Assembly: GCA_002898295.1 (NCBI GenBank)
Contig: BEHX01000001.1
Location: 51,790-115,789, forward strand
Length of the DNA: 64,000 nucleotides
Direction: 5' to 3'
From: a bacterium HR21
GTDB taxonomy: Bacteria > Bacteroidota > Ignavibacteria > Kapaibacteriales > HRBIN21
Positions 9,235 to 15,855 of the stretch are shown here, one piece after another. Made by a program: the position numbers and the translations under genes. The stretch's first letter is position 1; every line of letters starts with the position of its first letter. Below the pieces are notes generated by a model that made no database searches, was not told where the DNA came from, and saw nothing but the letters and a program-made list of their open reading frames with translations.

Positions 9235-9277
9235 GGGGGCATCTCAGGGCATTTCCGGGGATGCCCCCTCAATTTTT
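9235..9277 (+). terminator. Rho-independent terminator after the first T9SS cargo gene
   Basis: GGGGGCATC (9235-9243) pairs perfectly with GATGCCCCC (9260-9268) across a 16-base loop and is followed by TCAATTTTT. It sits 26 bases after the stop codon and separates the cargo gene from the sigma-factor gene. Confidence 0.85.
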
Positions 9278-9310
9278 CACTGTTCCGGAGCATGCGGCGG
9301 GGGATTTTTG

Positions 9311-9318
9311 TAATTTCC
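9311..9318 (+). promoter_or_regulatory. Possible -7 promoter box (TAATTTCC) for the sigma-factor gene
   Basis: The sequence TAATTTCC lies 31 bases upstream of the ATG at 9342 and just after a terminator, where a new promoter is expected. It differs from TAnnTTTG at the last two positions, so it is weaker than the other boxes in this window. Confidence 0.4.
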
Positions 9319-9341
9319 CTCTGCGCTTTTCCAAAGCCCTC

Positions 9342-9947
9342 ATGGGGTTCCAGCATCTCAATCAGGACTCGAAGCTCCTCTGGTTTGAGCTTCGCAAGCG
9401 GCTTCTCAAGTGGCTGCGGCGCCGATATCCGAGAGTCGCCCTGGAGGATGCCGAAGACATTGTCGAAGAGGCGCTCGTGAGGTTCTTCGATAGCCGTCGC
9501 GAGTTGCTCTCCCGGAGAGCTGGGGAGTGTTCGGAGGCGGAAAAGACAGAGTTTCTCCGAAAATTGCGGCAGTGGTGTTGGACGTACACTCGACGTCTAC
9601 TCCGCAGGCATGCTCGGGAAGATCAGCTGCAGGTGCCCGTGGTGGGAGGAGGAACGGAAGTGGAAGGAGGAACGGGAGAAGACAGGGTGGCAGAGACAGG
9701 AGAACCGCCCGACCCACGACCGGAGCCGAGGGAGATGTATGCAGACCTGCAGCGGGCGGTAGAACGGCTCTCTACAGGGGAACGCGAGGTTGTCGAGAAG
9801 GTGCTCTTGCAGCAGCATTCCTTCAAGGAAGTGGCTCGGCAACTGGATATCAGTCTCTGGGCGGTTTACAAGCGATGGGAACGGGCACGGCAACGCTTGC
9901 AGCACGAGCTGCGGGAATGGCGCCCGGCAAAGAACAAACGAGGTTGA
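9342..9947 (+). CDS. ECF-type RNA polymerase sigma factor
   Basis: 201 residues from the ATG at 9342. An upstream in-frame ATG at 9261 lies inside the preceding terminator hairpin and is rejected. Region 2 is recognisable as YPRVALEDAEDIVEEALVRF. Region 4 is a helix-turn-helix (STGEREVVEKVLLQQHSFKEVA, then LDISLWAVYKRWERARQRL). A Gly/Glu/Pro-rich linker joins the two. It would direct RNA polymerase to a small regulon. No anti-sigma factor with a membrane segment is adjacent. It sits between two paralogous T9SS cargo genes and immediately upstream of a Cys-rich secreted protein, which suggests but does not prove that these are its targets. Confidence 0.8.
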   Translation: MGFQHLNQDSKLLWFELRKRLLKWLRRRYPRVALEDAEDIVEEALVRFFDSRRELLSRRAGECSEAEKTEFLRKLRQWCWTYTRRLLRRHAREDQLQVPVVGGGTEVEGGTGEDRVAETGEPPDPRPEPREMYADLQRAVERLSTGEREVVEKVLLQQHSFKEVARQLDISLWAVYKRWERARQRLQHELREWRPAKNKRG

Positions 9948-10036
9948 GCGGCAAAGCGCCCTCCGGATCTCCATGTCCAACAACGGAGGGGGGAGCGGCT
10001 ATAATAATTATGGATGCACAGGCTGTGGAGTCTCAT

Positions 10037-10507
10037 ATGCGGGGGTACAAACTGTTAAAGCTGTGGCTCAGTGCCGGCACTGCTTTTGCTTTCTGCTACG
10101 GTGGAACGCGGGACATGAGGGACTGTCAGCGCCCGTGTTGTGATCCCAGCACAGGGAAGTGGTATTGTGCTCTTGCTCAGACGCTGTGCCGGTACCGGTG
10201 CTGGGCCCTGGTTGAGTGTGAGAGGACGACGCCGGAGGGGAATCCGCGCAGAGAGCAGCAGCGGATTTTCTGCGGACGACCGGAGCCGTTTTCGTCTGAG
10301 CTTGCGTGCTTTCTGTTTGCGAACCCCATACCCAGCTTTGTTCGACCATGTTTGGAGGCACAGTATCCTGCGAACACGTGTGAACCCTGGCGAAACCTCC
10401 TGGAGGAGTCTTGTCGGCAGGAGTGTGAGGCGCAAGTAGTGGACGATGGATGCCATGTCCAGACAGTCGAGGTAGAGGTTGGTGCAACTACGTCGGGAGG
10501 ATGGTAA
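10037..10507 (+). CDS. Small Cys-rich secreted protein of unknown function
   Basis: 156 residues from the ATG at 10037, which has GGAG six bases upstream; an in-frame ATG at 10010 is an alternative. The N-terminus (MRGYKLLKLWLSAGTAFAF) is a plausible signal peptide. The rest carries about 15 Cys residues, including RDCQRPCCDP, a density typical of a disulfide-stabilised extracytoplasmic protein. The stop codon overlaps the start of the next T9SS cargo gene (TAATG), so the two are probably translationally coupled. I recognise no family. A different frame from 9973 to 10143 also encodes a Gly/Cys-rich peptide overlapping its start, which makes the exact 5' end uncertain. Confidence 0.55.
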   Translation: MRGYKLLKLWLSAGTAFAFCYGGTRDMRDCQRPCCDPSTGKWYCALAQTLCRYRCWALVECERTTPEGNPRREQQRIFCGRPEPFSSELACFLFANPIPSFVRPCLEAQYPANTCEPWRNLLEESCRQECEAQVVDDGCHVQTVEVEVGATTSGGW

Positions 10508-11859
10508 TGAGGTGGTGCGGGCTCATCGGTATGCTGTTGGCTGTCGGGCTCCGAGGGGGAGCGCAGGAATGCGACCCGGCGCGACTGCGCTACGCGCTCT
10601 CCCCGGAGGAATTCAAGCGGCAGACGTACCTGGAGTACGCCAATGCCTTTGACAATGCGTGGGTTCTCTATCGAATTGGGGAGTTCGAGCTCCTGCGGGG
10701 CGGAGAAACGCTGGTAGTGGGCGTGCTCGGCAAGCATGGAAGCTGTGTGCAGGGCAGTAGCCAGCAGGGCGAAGACCAGCAGCTTCTGGGAATTGGGCAG
10801 ACGGAGGTTTTCCAGCCCGCAGCGGGGGACCGCATCCGGTTCTTCCGGCTCCTCCACGTGCGTGGGGAGTGCAACGCAGACCAGCAATGGAAGGCACTGC
10901 GGGAGACGATGCCGTATCCTGAGCGTGAGTGGGTTGTGCCGTTCTTATCAGTTTTGGACCGGAGTGAGTGGGTTGTCCAGCTTGTTCGGGTCCGGGATGG
11001 AGCAGTGCTGGATGTACTCGACAGTGTCGGGGTTTTGCCGACAACGCCCCAGGAGCCCTGGATTGCCCGACCGTATGGGGAGAGGGTCATGGAGACCGTG
11101 CACGAACGCGAGCTTCCTCCCTCAGCAGTTGGCGAGCCGGTAGTTGTGCGGATCTCGCCCCGGCGCTGGGGACCGACGCCTTTCGGGATGACCGTGCGCG
11201 TCTTCGTCAGCGGAATTGCTGCCTCTGCACTGTACCGCTATGCGCCGGACTACCAGGGTCCGTACGTAGGGGTGTACTGCGAGCGGCACCTTGGTCGAGA
11301 GTGGATGGATACGCTCGTGCTGTACTGTTTCTGGCATCGCCTCCTGCCGTACACGGATAGTCTCAAAGCTACCACGGGATGCCTGATGGAGAATTTCCCG
11401 GAAGAGCTCGGACATGCCTGCGGTCCGCTCCCGGAGGAGGTGCGGCAGTTCTGGCGCGAGCGCTATGGCATTCGGCTTGAGCAGCTTGAGGATGGCAGGC
11501 AGGTGCTGGTTGAGGAAGGCTGTCCGGAAGCAGCAGTCAGTGCCGTGCCGTCGGCACGGTCTGGCGCTTCCTGGGTTGGCTTTGGCAGTGCTGGCATGCT
11601 GCGGATATCGCCACACCCTGCCGTGGCGGGTGGGACGGTTGTGTGCTGGTTGAGCCGCCCGCGCTGGTTTGAGGAGGTAGAGGTTCTGCTCTACGATGCT
11701 CTTGGGCGTTTCTGTGGGCTACTGTGGCAGGGAAGGTGGGCAGGGCAGCCAGTCTCGGCAGTACTTCCCAGGTCGCTTTCTCCAGGGCAGTACTGGCTTG
11801 TGCTGCGGAGCCAGGGTATGCTCGCTGGCGGTGCCCTGCTGCTGGTCAGACCGGAGTAG
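10507..11859 (+). CDS. Secreted protein with T9SS-type C-terminal domain (paralogue B)
   Basis: 450 residues from the ATG at 10507, chosen because GGGAGG at 10495-10500 sits six bases upstream. The signal peptide ends near LRGGAQ. The body is clearly homologous to the 7833 product (RQTYLEYANAFD, LYRIGEFEL, PEREWVVPF, VLDSVGVLPTT, ISPRRWGPTPFGM, LPYTDSLKATTGC). The C-terminus (RISPHPAVAGGT to SPGQYWLVLRSQG) resembles a T9SS sorting domain. Its start codon overlaps the stop of the Cys-rich protein by one base, so both are made from one mRNA. The function of the shared body domain is unknown; a surface or secreted role is inferred from the export signals only. Confidence 0.8.
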   Translation: MRWCGLIGMLLAVGLRGGAQECDPARLRYALSPEEFKRQTYLEYANAFDNAWVLYRIGEFELLRGGETLVVGVLGKHGSCVQGSSQQGEDQQLLGIGQTEVFQPAAGDRIRFFRLLHVRGECNADQQWKALRETMPYPEREWVVPFLSVLDRSEWVVQLVRVRDGAVLDVLDSVGVLPTTPQEPWIARPYGERVMETVHERELPPSAVGEPVVVRISPRRWGPTPFGMTVRVFVSGIAASALYRYAPDYQGPYVGVYCERHLGREWMDTLVLYCFWHRLLPYTDSLKATTGCLMENFPEELGHACGPLPEEVRQFWRERYGIRLEQLEDGRQVLVEEGCPEAAVSAVPSARSGASWVGFGSAGMLRISPHPAVAGGTVVCWLSRPRWFEEVEVLLYDALGRFCGLLWQGRWAGQPVSAVLPRSLSPGQYWLVLRSQGMLAGGALLLVRPE

Positions 11860-11887
11860 AGCGCTGCTGTGATTGCAGGGGAGGCGG

Positions 11888-11895
11888 TAATTTCG
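11888..11895 (+). promoter_or_regulatory. -7 promoter box (TAATTTCG) for rpsF-rplI
   Basis: TAATTTCGC matches the local promoter pattern with C in place of the third T. It lies 77 bases upstream of rpsF, giving a leader of about 60-65 bases that contains the hairpin at 11906-11928. Confidence 0.6.
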
Positions 11896-11905
11896 CGCAT
11901 CCTTC

Positions 11906-11928
11906 GCCATCCCCGGTAGAGGGATGGC
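11906..11928 (+). promoter_or_regulatory. Hairpin in the rpsF leader (candidate S6 autoregulatory site)
   Basis: GCCATCCC (11906-11913) pairs perfectly with GGGATGGC (11921-11928) around CGGTAGA. It lies in the short leader between promoter and start codon of rpsF. Many bacteria have an rpsF leader bound by the S6:S18 complex that includes a CCG trinucleotide; a CCG occurs here at the stem-loop junction. The assignment is an inference from position and that motif. Confidence 0.4.
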
Positions 11929-11964
11929 TGTGGTGAAGCAATCCACAACCGAGAAGGAGGAGCA

Positions 11965-12423
11965 ATGAGCACGCAGGTTCCGCACCGGCGGTTGTACGAG
12001 ACAACCGTCATCGTCAACGCAGCACTCGAGGACGCGGACATCCGCGCCACGATTGACCGCTTCAAAGAGTACATCGAGTCGCACGGCGGCGAAATTCTCC
12101 TCTTCTACGAGCTGGGCAAGCGGCGGCTGGCGTATCCGATCAAGAAGCGGAACAACGGCTACTATGTCTACGCCGCCTACGAGGCACATCCGACGGCGCT
12201 GCCCCTCTTGGAACGGCTCTTCCTGCTGGAGGAAAACTTCCTGCGCCACCTGACGTTGCAGATTACGCCGGAGATTCTCCAGTACCGGCGGACTCATCCA
12301 CCGCAGAGTGGACAGCTGATCCCGGAGACAGCCCGGGCAGCACAGCCGGCTGCGGAAGTGGAGGAAGTGCTGGCAGAGGAGCCAGAGGAGGAGGCAGAGG
12401 AAGGTGAGGAGGAAGAAGTCTAA
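11965..12423 (+). CDS. rpsF: 30S ribosomal protein S6
   Basis: 152 residues. The first ~100 residues show the S6 ferredoxin-like fold pattern (YETTVIVNAALEDADI, GKRRLAYPIKKRNNGYY). The last ~30 residues are a Glu-rich acidic tail (EEPEEEAEEGEEEEV) longer than usual. S6 binds 16S rRNA together with S18 in the platform of the 30S subunit. A strong GAAGGAGG Shine-Dalgarno sequence precedes the ATG. It is followed 18 bases later by rplI. In many bacteria rpsR (S18) lies between them, but there is no room for it here. Confidence 0.96.
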   Translation: MSTQVPHRRLYETTVIVNAALEDADIRATIDRFKEYIESHGGEILLFYELGKRRLAYPIKKRNNGYYVYAAYEAHPTALPLLERLFLLEENFLRHLTLQITPEILQYRRTHPPQSGQLIPETARAAQPAAEVEEVLAEEPEEEAEEGEEEEV

Positions 12424-12441
12424 CGGTGTCGGGGAGCAGAG

Positions 12442-12891
12442 ATGAAGGTCATTCTGCGGCAGGATGTTGAGAAGCTCGGCAAAATGGGGGATATCGTCAC
12501 TGTCAGCGATGGCTATGCCCGCAATTACTTGATTCCCCGTGGCTTAGCTTACTTCGCTTCCGAGGCGGCAATGCGGCGGTTGGAAGAGGAAAAGCGGCAG
12601 TATCAACGCCGTCTGGAGCGTGAGCGGGTCAGTGCACAGGCGCTGGCGGAGCGGCTCAAGGAAGTGGTGGTCACGATCCCGATGAAGGTAGGCGAGGAGG
12701 GGCGGCTGTTTGGGTCGGTGACGCCGCAGATGATTGCCGAGGAGCTCCACCTTCTGGGCTTCTCCATTGACCGGCGATCCATCATCATTGAGGAGCCGAT
12801 TCGCTCGCTGGGGGCATTCGAGGTCACGGTGCGGCTCCATCCGGAGGTCATTGCAACGGTCAAGGTATGGGTGACGAGCGACGAGGAGTGA
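12442..12891 (+). CDS. rplI: 50S ribosomal protein L9
   Basis: 149 residues, the normal length. The N-terminal rRNA-binding domain is intact (MKVILRQDVEKLGKMGDIV, VSDGYARNYLIPRGLA). It is followed by the long connecting helix and a C-terminal domain containing GRLFGSVTPQMI. L9 binds 23S rRNA near the L1 stalk and supports reading-frame fidelity. It is in an operon with rpsF upstream. The SDR gene downstream starts with a GTG one base after the L9 stop codon and is probably co-transcribed. Confidence 0.97.
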   Translation: MKVILRQDVEKLGKMGDIVTVSDGYARNYLIPRGLAYFASEAAMRRLEEEKRQYQRRLERERVSAQALAERLKEVVVTIPMKVGEEGRLFGSVTPQMIAEELHLLGFSIDRRSIIIEEPIRSLGAFEVTVRLHPEVIATVKVWVTSDEE

Positions 12892-12892
12892 G

Positions 12893-13837
12893 GTGACGGA
12901 GACCTCTGCGGTGTCTGCAGGGCGTTGCGTGCTGGTGACAGGGGCAACTGGAGGAATAGGGCAGCGGCTGGTGAGGGCACTTCAGCAGCAAGGGTATCAG
13001 GTGCGGCTTGCCGTGCGCTCACTCCCGAAGGCAGCGGCACTTTTCCCAGAAGCAGAACTCGTCCGCTGGGAGGCAGGTATGCCAGTGCCGGAGACCATGC
13101 TCCAGGGAGTCTGGGGCATTGTGAATCTTGCCGGTGCCCCCATTGCTCGACGCTGGACAGCCGCGTACCGGCAGGAAATCTTCCGCAGTCGCGTGGAGAC
13201 GACACGGGCACTGGCCGGTGCCCTTTCCAGCGGCGGGCACGAGGTCCAGGTCTTTCTCTCCGTCTCTGCGACGGGCTACTACGGGGACCGAGGCGAGGAG
13301 CTCTGTACGGAATCAACGCCGGCAGGGCGAGATTTCCTGGCGCAGGTCTGTGCCGCATGGGAAGCTGCAGCACAGGAAGCCGCAAGTCGGGTCCGAGTGG
13401 TTATTCCCCGTCTGGGCATCGTGCTGGATCGCCGGGCGGGGTTCTTGCCACGTCTGATGCCAGCATTCCGATTCTTCGTCGGTGGGACACTCGGGAGTGG
13501 ACAGCAGTGGGTGCCGTGGGTGCACTGGAGCGATGTTGTGGGGTTTGTCCTCTGGGCGTTGAGGACGCCGGCAGTGCAAGGGGTTTACAACGTTGTGGCG
13601 CCGCAGCCGGTGCGCTTCCGGGAGTTGTGTCAGCTTCTGGGGCGGCTTCTGCGGCGACCGTGCTGGCTTTCGGTCCCGGGGTGGGTGCTTCGGCTGCGCT
13701 ACGGGGCGCTGGTACAGGCGCTTTTGAGCAGTCAGCGCGTTATCCCGCACCGAGCGCATGCAGAGGGGTTCCGCTTCCAGTTCCCGGAGCTGGAAGCGGC
13801 GCTGCGGGCAGAACTTTCCGGGGAGACCAAAGCCTGA
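12893..13837 (+). CDS. TIGR01777-family SDR epimerase (SDR39U1/YfcH-like)
   Basis: 314 residues, GTG start one base after the L9 stop. The N-terminal Rossmann NAD(P)-binding motif is LVTGATGGIGQRL near residues 13-25. Further family marks are GIVNLAGAPIARRW, SVSATGYYGDRGEEL (with the YYG motif) and PRLGIVLDRRAGFLP. A C-terminal DUF1731-like segment ends with QRVIPHRAHAEGFRFQFP. The family resembles nucleoside-sugar epimerases, but substrates are not established. No partner sugar genes are adjacent except the nucleotidyltransferase 0.4 kb downstream. Confidence 0.9.
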   Translation: MTETSAVSAGRCVLVTGATGGIGQRLVRALQQQGYQVRLAVRSLPKAAALFPEAELVRWEAGMPVPETMLQGVWGIVNLAGAPIARRWTAAYRQEIFRSRVETTRALAGALSSGGHEVQVFLSVSATGYYGDRGEELCTESTPAGRDFLAQVCAAWEAAAQEAASRVRVVIPRLGIVLDRRAGFLPRLMPAFRFFVGGTLGSGQQWVPWVHWSDVVGFVLWALRTPAVQGVYNVVAPQPVRFRELCQLLGRLLRRPCWLSVPGWVLRLRYGALVQALLSSQRVIPHRAHAEGFRFQFPELEAALRAELSGETKA

Positions 13838-13888
13838 GGTGCTTCGTCCGCGTGTCTGCCAGTGGTGAATCCTGGGGGAATCCCGACG

Positions 13889-14266
13889 ATGTACCGGCTC
13901 ATGCTCAAATCGAAACTCCAACGCCTGCGGGTAACAGAGGCTAACCTGCACTACGAGGGAAGCCTGGGATTGGACGAAACATTGCTGAAGGCGGCAGATC
14001 TTGTGCCGTACGAGCAGGTTGTTGTGCTCAACGTCAACAATGGGGAACGGCTTGAGACCTACGTGATTCCCGAGCCTGCTGGCAGCGGTACGGTATGCCT
14101 CAATGGACCAGCGGCGCGCAAGGGGGTGGTGGGAGATGAGCTCATTGTGCTTTCCTACGCCCTGCTGCTGCCCGAAGAGCTGCCGGCACATGCGCCCGTG
14201 ATTGTCGTCGTGGACGCGCAGAACCGTGTGCTCCGTCGGGAAACACTCGTGCGGGGACATCTGTAA
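13889..14266 (+). CDS. panD: Aspartate 1-decarboxylase (pyruvoyl-dependent)
   Basis: 125 residues from the ATG at 13889; an in-frame GTG at 13862 would add nine residues and is less likely. It decarboxylates L-aspartate to beta-alanine for pantothenate and coenzyme A synthesis. The proenzyme self-cleaves at the Gly-Ser of YEGS (near residues 24-25), and Ser becomes the pyruvoyl cofactor; the motif LHYEGSLGLD is intact. Other conserved marks are NVNNGERLETYVI and LNGPAARKGVVGD. Its stop codon overlaps the next start codon (TAATG). No other pantothenate gene is in the window. Confidence 0.95.
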   Translation: MYRLMLKSKLQRLRVTEANLHYEGSLGLDETLLKAADLVPYEQVVVLNVNNGERLETYVIPEPAGSGTVCLNGPAARKGVVGDELIVLSYALLLPEELPAHAPVIVVVDAQNRVLRRETLVRGHL

Positions 14267-15072
14267 TGCGGGAGCCCGCGGTTGCCGCAGTGGTGCTTGC
14301 CGCCGGGAAGGGGAAACGCATTGGACACCCGCACCTTCCCAAAGCCCTCTTGCCGTTAGATGGGCGACCACTGCTTGACTATGTCCTCTCGCAGTTGCTG
14401 CACCTGTCGCTCCAGCGGGTGCTCGTCGTGGTTGGCTTCCGGGGAGAACAGGTGGTTGAATACCTTCGGGAGCACTTCCCCGCAGTGGAGAGCGTCTGGC
14501 AAGCTGAACAGCTCGGCACCGGACACGCTGTGTGGCAGACAGCACCACAGCTGCAGGGGTTCCCGGGCGATGTCCTGGTTCTTCCGGCGGATATCCCGCT
14601 GGTACGTGCTCAGAGTCTGGAACAGCTCATCCGGGCACATCGAACGCACGGGGCTAGCGTGAGCGTGTTGACAACTCGAATGCCCGATCCCACCGGTTAC
14701 GGGCGAATTGTCCGCGATCCGTCGGGAGCCTTCCTCCGCATTGTGGAAGAGCGCGATGCCAGCCCAGAGGAGCGTGCTCTGCAGGAGGTCAATACCGGCA
14801 TCCTGCTTGCCCGTGCGGAGTGGCTTTACCGCTTGCTCCCGGAGCTGCGTCCGGAGAATGCCCAGCGGGAGTACTACTTGACCGACCTGGTCGCGCTCTG
14901 CCGACACCGCGGTGCTCCAGTCTGGGCAGAGCTTGTGCCCGACTGGGAACAGTTCCAAGGGGTCAATACCTGGGAGGAGCTGGAACGGGTAGCGGCGCTC
15001 CTCCGGCAGATGAGACAGGGGCGGAGACACACCGCTGAGCCCCAGTCCTGTCCGAGTTCCAGAGACGCCTGA
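14266..15072 (+). CDS. GlmU-like N-acetylglucosamine-1-phosphate uridyltransferase, stand-alone domain
   Basis: 268 residues. The N-terminal nucleotidyltransferase signature is VVLAAGKGKRIGHPHLPKAL. Further GlmU marks are EQLGTGHAVWQTAP, LPADIPLV, DPTGYGRIVRD, EVNTGILLA and EYYLTDLVALCRHRG. It would make UDP-GlcNAc from UTP and GlcNAc-1-phosphate. Bacterial GlmU normally has a second left-handed beta-helix acetyltransferase domain, which brings the length to about 450 residues. That domain is absent here and there is no frame continuing it, so acetylation would need another protein. Translation is coupled to panD by a one-base overlap. Confidence 0.85.
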   Translation: MREPAVAAVVLAAGKGKRIGHPHLPKALLPLDGRPLLDYVLSQLLHLSLQRVLVVVGFRGEQVVEYLREHFPAVESVWQAEQLGTGHAVWQTAPQLQGFPGDVLVLPADIPLVRAQSLEQLIRAHRTHGASVSVLTTRMPDPTGYGRIVRDPSGAFLRIVEERDASPEERALQEVNTGILLARAEWLYRLLPELRPENAQREYYLTDLVALCRHRGAPVWAELVPDWEQFQGVNTWEELERVAALLRQMRQGRRHTAEPQSCPSSRDA

Positions 15073-15219
15073 TGGCTCCTTGTGGGAGGAGGTTCCCGGA
15101 CGCTTTCTCAAGACTGCGGCAGATGCCGGTACCGCCGCAGACAAAGGCACGGTCAATGGAGACGGTCGTATGCACGTCATAGCAGTGGCATTGCCTGTGC
15201 AGTTACCGGGAAAGCCTCG

Positions 15220-15855
15220 ATGCCAGTACTGATCCTGCTGCGTCATGGAGAATCGGAGTGGAATCGGGAGAATCGCTTTACAGGGTGGGTGGATGTGGAC
15301 TTATCCCCGCGTGGGGTAGAAGAAGCTCGGCGCGCGGGCATGCTGCTCCGGGGCTTTCCCATCGAGATCATCTTCACCTCAGCGCTGCGGCGGGCATGGC
15401 GCACGGCAGAAATTGTGCGCGAAGTGCTCGGGCGTCCGGAGATTCCGATCGAGCGCTCCGAGGCGCTCAACGAGCGTCATTACGGGGAGCTCCAGGGGCT
15501 CAACAAGGACGAGGTCCGGCAGCGCTACGGTGAGGAGCAGTTCCGGCTCTGGCGTCGCAGCTACGAGGTGGCGCCTCCGGGCGGGGAATCCCTTGCGGAT
15601 ACCCAGCGGCGGGTAGTGCCCTACTATCGGCAGCGGATCGTCCCCGAGCTTGAGCAAGGCAAGACCGTGCTCATCGTTGCTCATGGGAATTCGCTGCGGG
15701 CGCTCCTGATGGAGCTGGAGCAGATTCCCCCGGAGCGTATCCCACAGGTGGAGATTCCCACGGGGGTCCCGTACGTATACGAGCTGGACGAGGGCACCCT
15801 GGCGGTCAAGCAGCGCCGGATTGTGACACCGGAGGTGGAGGGCGTCAAATCGTGA
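15220..15855 (+). CDS. gpmA: 2,3-bisphosphoglycerate-dependent phosphoglycerate mutase
   Basis: 211 residues from the ATG at 15220. It interconverts 3- and 2-phosphoglycerate in glycolysis and gluconeogenesis. The phosphohistidine motif LLRHGESEWNRENRFTGW is at the N-terminus. The acid motif ALNERHYGELQGLNK and the second His motif VAHGNSLRAL are intact, as are GGESLADTQRR and YVYELDE. It is shorter than the ~250-residue E. coli enzyme but within the range of compact members. The 147 bases upstream hold no recognisable gene. The stop overlaps the next start codon (TGATG). Confidence 0.93.
   Translation: MPVLILLRHGESEWNRENRFTGWVDVDLSPRGVEEARRAGMLLRGFPIEIIFTSALRRAWRTAEIVREVLGRPEIPIERSEALNERHYGELQGLNKDEVRQRYGEEQFRLWRRSYEVAPPGGESLADTQRRVVPYYRQRIVPELEQGKTVLIVAHGNSLRALLMELEQIPPERIPQVEIPTGVPYVYELDEGTLAVKQRRIVTPEVEGVKS

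Noticed and set aside
9261..9341. A longer N-terminus for the sigma factor from the ATG at 9261
   Set aside because: That ATG is inside the terminator hairpin and upstream of the likely promoter.
15073..15219. A small gene between the uridyltransferase and phosphoglycerate mutase
   Set aside because: Short open frames exist in more than one phase, but none has a recognised product or ribosome-binding site.
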